Source of the DNA: Astragalus membranaceus
Taxonomy: Eukaryota > Streptophyta > Magnoliopsida > Fabales > Fabaceae
DNA length: 64,000 nucleotides
NCBI GenBank assembly: GCA_039519185.1
Contig: CM076848.1
Coordinates: forward strand, 120,690,656 to 120,754,655
Direction of reading: 5' to 3'
Under the pieces are notes generated by a model, which made no database searches, was not told where the DNA came from, and saw only the letters and a program-made list of their open reading frames with translations. The position numbers were made by a program, and so were the translations under genes. Numbering within the stretch: position 1 is the first letter of the stretch; each line of letters opens with the position of its first letter. Positions 58,665 through 64,000 of this stretch are shown piece after piece.

Positions 58665-59084
58665 TGGACTGTCATAGACTTTTGGGCTCGGCACACTGCA
58701 AGGCAGGCCATCTTTCAACCTCACATAAAGACCTCGGCCCAATACAAGAAGAGACCCGATGAACCGGACTAATTAGACAAGCCTTCAATACGTGACACAT
58801 GGAACTCGGCATGGAGGCCAACACATCGGATAAGGACAGCCAAACTGATGAGGTGTAAGGACCAACCAGACACGTGGCAACGCCGGGAAGAATCCAAGGA
58901 AATCCGCCCAGAGAAGTTACTCCTAAACCGGTTATAAAAGGACCAGCCCGGTGAATGAAAAAAGGAGATGGGGACATTCTTGTACACAAAACACATGTAA
59001 ACTAGGCACGCCGGCATAGCCAAAAAGCTATCCGGCCTCCATTGTTACAATCCGAGTTCATCGGTAAAACTCTATCCAAGAACA
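58665..59084 (+). repeat. M 3' LTR
   Basis: 420 bp. Differences from the 5' LTR noticed: CGCTGGGAAG/CGCCGGGAAG and GGCGTAGCC/GGCATAGCC. Confidence 0.93.
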
Positions 59085-59089
59085 CTAGA

Positions 59090-59593
59090 AAATGACAATC
59101 AATTAGTGAGAATGATTTCATGATATTATGAATTTAATATTACATGATGAAATTAAAATGAAATTACGAAATAAACAGAACAAAACTAAGATTAGAATGA
59201 ACGAGACACTTTTAGAAACCAAATTATTCCAATGGATTTCTTGAGTTTAAATAAATTTTTAACTTTTTGCTATGAAATAAGAATTTCACATACCAGATAG
59301 AAACTTGGTGAAGTTTTTTTGAAAACGAGAGAAATTAGTCCAGATTAAGCGATGACTAACCACATTTGATATGTGAATGTGTTGTATTAATAGTTGATTG
59401 CATGTTGATGTCGGTTTTTACTTTAATGATATCTTTGTTATGATGTGGTTTGGGTATCTATAACATAAGTAAGTTATGTCTGTTATTTGTAGTATACATT
59501 ATTATGTTTTTATTCCATATATAGCTTGTGATGAACTCGTGGATGAAGGATTACTTTTGCATCTGTTTATTTTTACTATTATGTTATGTTCAG
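59090..59593. other. Intron-like AT/T-rich stretch
   Basis: No gene. T-rich towards the right and ends TTTTTACTATTATGTTATGTTCAG at 59593, which has the branch-point, pyrimidine and AG pattern of a plant splice acceptor. Confidence 0.45.
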
Positions 59594-60084
59594 ACTTCAG
59601 CATGATTGAGATGGACTTCACAGACGAGATGAGTTCCCCGAACCAGATAGCGAGGACGACACTGGATTTCCCTGGTGAGAAGGAGGAGCAGAATTGGGAG
59701 ATAGACCCCGTGTCCCGGCAAGTCAAGTATTCAGGGGAGATTATACAGACAGATTTTGATGCAACTGGCCGTCGCCTCGCTACTACTCTGAGTGACACTA
59801 CGCTAGTCCTGGACCTTCCTTTTGATTTTCTCTGGAACGCACCTTGGTTGCCACAGGTGGCTGCTGCGCCGGAGGCACCCATGGTGCCAGCACCACCAAG
59901 CCCTCCTGTTATTAACCCGATGAGAGAGAGTGCACTTCCCGGATTTACTGCAGGTACATCATCTTCTGGGACTTCATTGACTGCTGAAACTTCTAATGGT
60001 GCTGCTGCACCTGCAACTTCGATGGGGGCACATGTTCCCGATGTGGAGTCACCACCTCTTCTGACATATACACCTTCTAAGTGA
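59594..60084 (+). CDS. Unidentified protein, possible terminal exon
   Basis: Open frame to a TGA at 60082-60084. It follows a good acceptor at 59593; an in-frame ATG is at 59602 (about 160 residues). The first half is acidic and mixed (MIEMDFTDEMSSPNQIART, QTDFDATGRRLATTLSDTT, LPFDFLWNAPWLP). The second half is rich in Pro, Ala, Ser and Thr and looks disordered. I do not recognise the family. It could be the last exon of a host gene or a piece of a transposon protein. The frame is also open upstream to 59476, which may be chance. Confidence 0.4.
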
Positions 60085-60329
60085 GGAGGAGGAGGAGGAG
60101 CTATGGTTATCGAGTTTGCTGCCACCCACAAACGTTGTAGGAGTTTACCAGTTAAGGGGTTGTCTTGTTTTATTTGGGTATATTAATAATTATGCTATGT
60201 ACATATATGTCGTACTTTTGTATAGTTTGAGGAGTAGTGATGATTTTGGACAGACGTTCTGTATGTTGACATCTCTAACTACGAAGTTCTTAGGTTTATG
60301 ATGGTTGTGTTTCCACAGAAAGTCTGGTT

Positions 60330-61970
60330 TTATCCCACAAAGTCTGGATTTATCTTAATCAATCTCTTCAACACCGTCTTTGGCGCCTTATAAAATGATA
60401 AATAGTAAAGAGGAATACTATTTAACACAGAGTTAATAAGAGTTACTCGGCCACCCATCCAGCAATAGCGCCCTTGCCACAAAGATAATCCCTTACAAAG
60501 TTTATCAATCTCCAGTTTCCAAGTTGAGCAACGTCTTGGGTTTGCTCCCACGGGGATGCTCAAGAACTTGAAGGGAACAGATTCTGTACGACAATGAAGA
60601 AAAGTAGAAGTTCAATTTAAGAAATCCTCTGGGACATTATTCCCTATAAGTCTGCTTTTGTGAAAATTGATCTTTAACCCCCATGCAAGCTCAAAGCTTC
60701 TAAGAATCGATTTGTTGCTCCAAAGGTTTCCCCAGTTAGCTTTCCCCAACATAATAATATCATCGGCAAATTGCAACATAGAAAAATGGAGATTATCATG
60801 AACCTTATAATCAACAAAGACCCTATATCCACCGCCTTAGCCATCATAACTGACATTTAGATATAACACTGGGGAGTGTCTTCTTCAATCTGCTAGCTAA
60901 CACCTTTTCCAAGATTTTGTACCTGCTCCCAATCAAACATATAGACCTATATTCCCCCCAAACTTTGGGGGTTGTCTTTCTTGGGGATTAAAGCAATAAA
61001 AGAAGCCGGAAAAGCCTTTGGGGGGGATGCCTTCACGTAAAATTCATTAAAGAAAGCCACTATATCCTCACGCAATAAGCCCCAACTATGTTTTAGGAAC
61101 TTCAAATTGAACCCGTCCGGCCCCAGACTCTTATCGCCATCACAATATCTCCTCTTCCGTGAAAGGCATCAACAAAAGACTATTGGTGTCACTAGAAATT
61201 TGTTTGAATTCTAACCCTCCAAGAATTGGGCGATCTTGGAGCGGTTCCTCAAAATAATTCTCAAAGTGACTTTTAACTCTAAACTTTACCTCCTTCACAT
61301 CCTCAATTAACACCCCATTCTCATCCATAAGTAAGAAATGGCTTCTTCTCAGTCTAGACTTCAAAAGAGGGTGAAAATATTTGGAGTTAGAATCCCTCTC
61401 TCTAATCCATCTAGCTCTATATGTTTGACACAACAAGCTCTCCTTCAACCTGATTTAATTCCAAAACGTATTAGCAACTTATTTCCTTTGCAAAACCACC
61501 TCATTATAAAAAAGATTCCTCAAGTAAGATATCTAGCCCATTAAGATCCTTAATCACGCTCTCAATAGTCAAATCAAGCACACCAAACACCTCATTGTTC
61601 CATCCTCTCAATTTGGCTTTGAGAAACTTCAACTTCTCCTTCAATACATAAGCCTTATACCATAATAGCAAACTCAGCCCAAGAAGAGTTCACAAACGGA
61701 CGAAACTAAGAATGCTCCAGCCAGCCATTAATAAAACGAAATGGTTTAGGTCTCCAATCCTTGATACTTCGAATAAACCAAATTGGACAATGATTCGATA
61801 TGTCTCGGTCACCAATCCATTGCCCCAAGACATTCCACAACGAAATAAGCCCTTCCGATAAAGGGAATCGGTCTAAACGACTCATGGACACGCCATTAGA
61901 GCAATACCAAGAAAATTTCTTCCCAGATACAGCTACATCAATAAGCTCCATATCATTAATGAAAGTATTA
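60330..61970 (-). mobile_element. LINE (non-LTR retrotransposon), 5'-truncated and decayed
   Basis: The minus strand shows the end of an AP endonuclease domain (MELIDVAVSGKKFSWYCSNG and the GDRDISNHCPIW catalytic H near 61800). The RT N-terminal region follows (RARWIRERDSNSKYFH near 61420), then RT (SFIALIPKKDNPQS near 61000). The FADD active-site box is at LQFADDIIML near 60770, and the RT thumb at MGGRVTLINSVLNSIPLYYLS near 60450. It stops at KRLIKINPDF near 60340, before any RNase H or poly(A). Several frameshifts. Order is normal for a plant L1-like element. Confidence 0.88.
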
Positions 61971-62530
61971 AACTAACCAGATAGTTTTCAAAAGTAGACA
62001 GTAATGATTGACAAGTTTTTAAAATATAGCCATATTCGGTAACAAAATTACACACTCCACGGATGCCATCTACAACTGCTTTGCAATCAAGCTCGATGGT
62101 AACTCTTTGGATGTCCAACTCTTGTAACCAAACAACTGCTTCCAATAAGCCCAAAGCTTTAGCCTTTTGTGGAGAAGGTTTACCTGTGAAACATAAAGAC
62201 TTCTCTTTCACAAAAGCACCCTCCTCATTACGAATACAAACCAATACCAAATCTTCCATCCTCGAAAAGCGCTGCATCAACGTTACACTTAACCGATTCA
62301 GCAACGGAACGAGACCAATACACAACACCGCTATTGCACTGCGTATTAGGAAGAGCAGAACGCACCAGTTTGTAGAATTTTGCTTCTTGCCAGTAGAACA
62401 ACAAATCCAAGGCGCTGGACCAAAATCCTCACTAGCTGAACAATGTTTTCCCAAATCCTCTCGTTCCTACGCTTCCACAAACACCATGACATCATCGCAA
62501 AACCCCTTCGTTGCCCTTCTAAGAAAATTC
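61971..62530 (-). pseudogene. RNase H-like (RVT_3) fragment of a second LINE or LINE-derived gene
   Basis: The minus strand reads SWCLWKRRNERIWEN near 62500, then KCNVDAALFEDGRFGIGL near 62270. After a frame change come PSPQKAKALGLLEAVVWLQ near 62140 and VTIELDCKAVVDGI near 62090, the DEDD-type RNase H core. It lies upstream of the endonuclease piece, the wrong side for one LINE, so it belongs to another element that the LINE entered near 61970. Confidence 0.78.
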
Positions 62531-62810
62531 GTAAAGTGTGATGCTAAGTAGCGTGTTTTGAGATACTTTAGTGTTCAAAAAAAAATTTAACCGTTCAAAT
62601 ACTCAAAGTTCATTCCTCAATATCGAATTTCCTTTAACTGTTCGAATACGCAGAGTTTGTTCCTCAATGATTGGTTTGGTGACAAAATACGTAAAATGTG
62701 ATGCTAAGCAGCATGTTTTGGGGCACTTTAGTGTTCGAAAAAAAATTACCCGTTCAAATACTCAGAGTTCATTCCACAATAATCGATTTGGTGAAAAAAA
62801 TAATAAGTGA
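62531..62810. repeat. Imperfect tandem duplication, about 160 bp
   Basis: GTAAAGTGTGATGCTAAGTAGC at 62531 recurs as GTAAAATGTGATGCTAAGCAGC at 62691. CGTTCAAATACTCAAAGTTC and CGTTCAAATACTCAGAGTTC also recur with the same spacing. No gene. Confidence 0.8.
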
Positions 62811-62880
62811 CAAATACGTACACACTCTATTTTAGTTTTTAAGTTTGCAATTGCCTTTTTTAATTATATATTTTTTTAAT

Positions 62881-63328
62881 GGCTTAAATATATATTCCGC
62901 CCCGGCAAATATAGTCAAAATCTAGTTAAGTCCCTGTAAAAATAAAAATTTTAAAATGACCCTTGTAAATAACAAATGTTTGCGGTTAAGCCCCTCTGTC
63001 AATTTTTCATCAAAAAAGCTGAACATATAATATTTATAAGGGTCATTTTAAAATTGTTAATATTTACAGGGGGCTTAAATGGATTATGGTCATATTTGCA
63101 GGGGCTGAACATTTTAGAATTTTTAATATTTACAGGGGCTTAAATGGATTATGACCATATTTGCAGGGGCTGAACATATATTTTTACCCTCTGCAAATAT
63201 GAAAAATAGATCAAGGGGCTTAACCGCAAACATTTAATATTTACAAGGGTCATTTTAAAACTTTTATTTTTATAGGGGCTTTACTGGATTTTGACTATAT
63301 TTGCAGGGGTTGAACATATATTTAAGCC
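62881..63328. mobile_element. MITE, Mutator-like type, 9-bp target duplication
   Basis: 448 bp with long terminal inverted repeats of about 110 bp starting GGCTTAAATATATATTC and ending GAACATATATTTAAGCC. TTTTTTAAT is present on both sides (62872-62880, 63329-63337). The inside repeats ATTTACAGGGGGCTTAAATGG-like words. Long inverted ends with a 9-bp duplication fit a MULE-derived MITE. No transposase. Confidence 0.88.
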
Positions 63329-63433
63329 TTTTTTAATTCATAATTACCTTCCATTTAAACAATATTTTCTCATGTTGCAATTTAAGAAACAAATTTAACC
63401 AAAAAACTATTCTATATTTAACTAGAGTTTTTA

Positions 63434-63463
63434 CCCCGTGCAGCGCACGGGTCAATGCGCTAG
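63434..63463 (+). mobile_element. Helitron-like 3' terminus
   Basis: CCCGTGC-AGC-GCACGGG (63435-63451), a 7-bp hairpin, then TCAATGCG and CTAG|T (63460-63463). A GC hairpin a few bases before CTRR with a following T is the standard Helitron 3' end. I could not identify the matching 5' end, so the element length is unknown. Confidence 0.6.
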
Positions 63464-63746
63464 TAGACGACAAAGGTAGTTCTGCTTCTCTATTTTTGTT
63501 TTTGGTCTCAAAAACTGAAACTTGAAAACATGCAGAAAAAACCCATTTTCATTAATAACATAATGGTAAATACAAAGATTACTAATCTATCATTTTTTTA
63601 TAAAAACCAATAAAGGTATCTCCACGTGCAATTGTGGAGACTAATCGATCAAGGTAATGATATTCATTTAATGGCTTGACTTTTCTCACTAAATGTTTTT
63701 TCATACGCATCGGCTACTAAGAATTAAACCCCTTACTAAAAGGTGA
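63464..63746. other. Non-coding stretch
   Basis: AT-rich, no gene, repeat or RNA gene seen. Confidence 0.4.
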
Positions 63747-64000
63747 GGATTTATAGATAAATCCGGTTATGAGAATTGCAAACCGGATTTATCTATTAAA
63801 TAGATAAATCTGGTTTTGATATTTTGAAAAATGGATTTATCTATTTAATAGATAAATCTGTTATTCAAACTATCAAAACCGGATATATCTATTTGATAGA
63901 TCAATCCGGTTTGCTATTTTCAAAAGCGGATTTATCTATTAAATAGATAAATCCGTTTTTCAAAATAAAATAGATAAATCTGTTAAAAAATTATAATTAA
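63747..64000. repeat. Tandem array of palindromes, cut by window edge
   Basis: At least five hairpins built on CCGGATTTATCTATT and its complement: 63747-63764, 63781-63815, 63833-63860, 63876-63912 and 63927-63955. A half unit follows at the end. The unit at 63927-63955 has perfect 14-bp arms around one A. Spacers of about 15-20 bp are AT-rich and share TTTTCAAAA-like words. Confidence 0.88.

Larger units (their letters stand above)
55251..59084 (+). mobile_element. Element M: non-autonomous LTR retrotransposon (Tat-like), CTAGA duplication
   Basis: Two 420-bp LTRs (TGGACTGTCATAG...CCAAGAACA) flank 2994 bp. CTAGA lies on both sides (55246-55250, 59085-59089). The primer site starts TGGCGCCCACCGTGGGG, a type seen in Tat/Athila-group elements, and GCTTGGGGGGCTG precedes the 3' LTR. 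There is no coding capacity. I noticed two LTR differences, so the insertion is fairly recent. Confidence 0.94.

Noticed and set aside
59476..59593. Upstream extension of the orphan exon as coding
   Set aside because: The stretch is T-rich, has no coding bias and contains a clear splice-acceptor pattern, so the open frame is probably chance.
1..64000. tRNA, rRNA or organelle DNA insertions
   Set aside because: No cloverleaf or rRNA words noticed; the tRNA-like words are primer sites of 12 bases.

Overview
The window is plant nuclear DNA that is almost entirely stacked transposable elements. Everything recognisable is plant-type: Ty3/gypsy chromoviruses of the Tekay/Del and Reina types, a Tat-type gypsy relic, Ty1/copia elements with initiator-tRNA-Met primer sites, a plant LINE, a MULE-type MITE and a Helitron-like end. 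A dicot is likely. A legume is my guess from the look of the Tekay gag and the MITE, but nothing here proves it. No intact host gene was found. The only host-gene candidates are a promoter/first-exon-like stretch at 54.7-54.9 kb and an unidentified terminal exon at 59.6-60.1 kb.

Layout, left to right. Element G (Tekay gypsy, minus strand) runs from beyond the left edge to 19376. Element F (Tekay, minus, 2496-16001) sits inside the gag zinc knuckle of G, with target duplication ATGAG. Element E (copia, plus, 3664-11189) sits inside the 3' LTR of F. E has a tandem LTR-internal-LTR-partial-internal structure. G itself lies in a Tat-type gypsy relic H (19377-21911), which also carries a copia solo LTR K (19859-21293, target duplication AAAGG). 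From 21912 comes element C (Tekay, minus). Its 3' LTR is split by element B (22698-31007, non-coding, again a tandem LTR array) and by element D (31157-40162, Tekay, plus, complete, target duplication CCCGG). The C coding region is split by a solo LTR I (44914-47492, target duplication CACCA). The 5' end of C is not gypsy: gag is fused in frame to the start of a copia gag followed by a copia leader, primer site and LTR J (to 50009).

From 50 kb on there is a degenerate Reina-type chromovirus L, RNase H fragments, a non-coding Tat-like element M (55251-59084, target duplication CTAGA), the orphan exon, a 5'-truncated LINE on the minus strand, a MULE-type MITE (62881-63328, 9-bp duplication), a Helitron-type 3' hairpin, and a palindrome array at the right edge.

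How the parts work together: the Tekay elements C, D and F carry the usual gag, protease, RT, RNase H, integrase and chromodomain-like order, but all are broken. B has no coding capacity, yet it shares the primer site, the leader motif next to it and the polypurine region of C, D and F, so it was probably moved by their proteins. The most interesting pattern is in the LTRs. Five gypsy LTR families share one architecture: a purine-rich leader, a good splice donor, an array of short palindromes whose sequence differs between families, then a splice acceptor near the LTR end. This looks like an intron carried inside the LTR leader.
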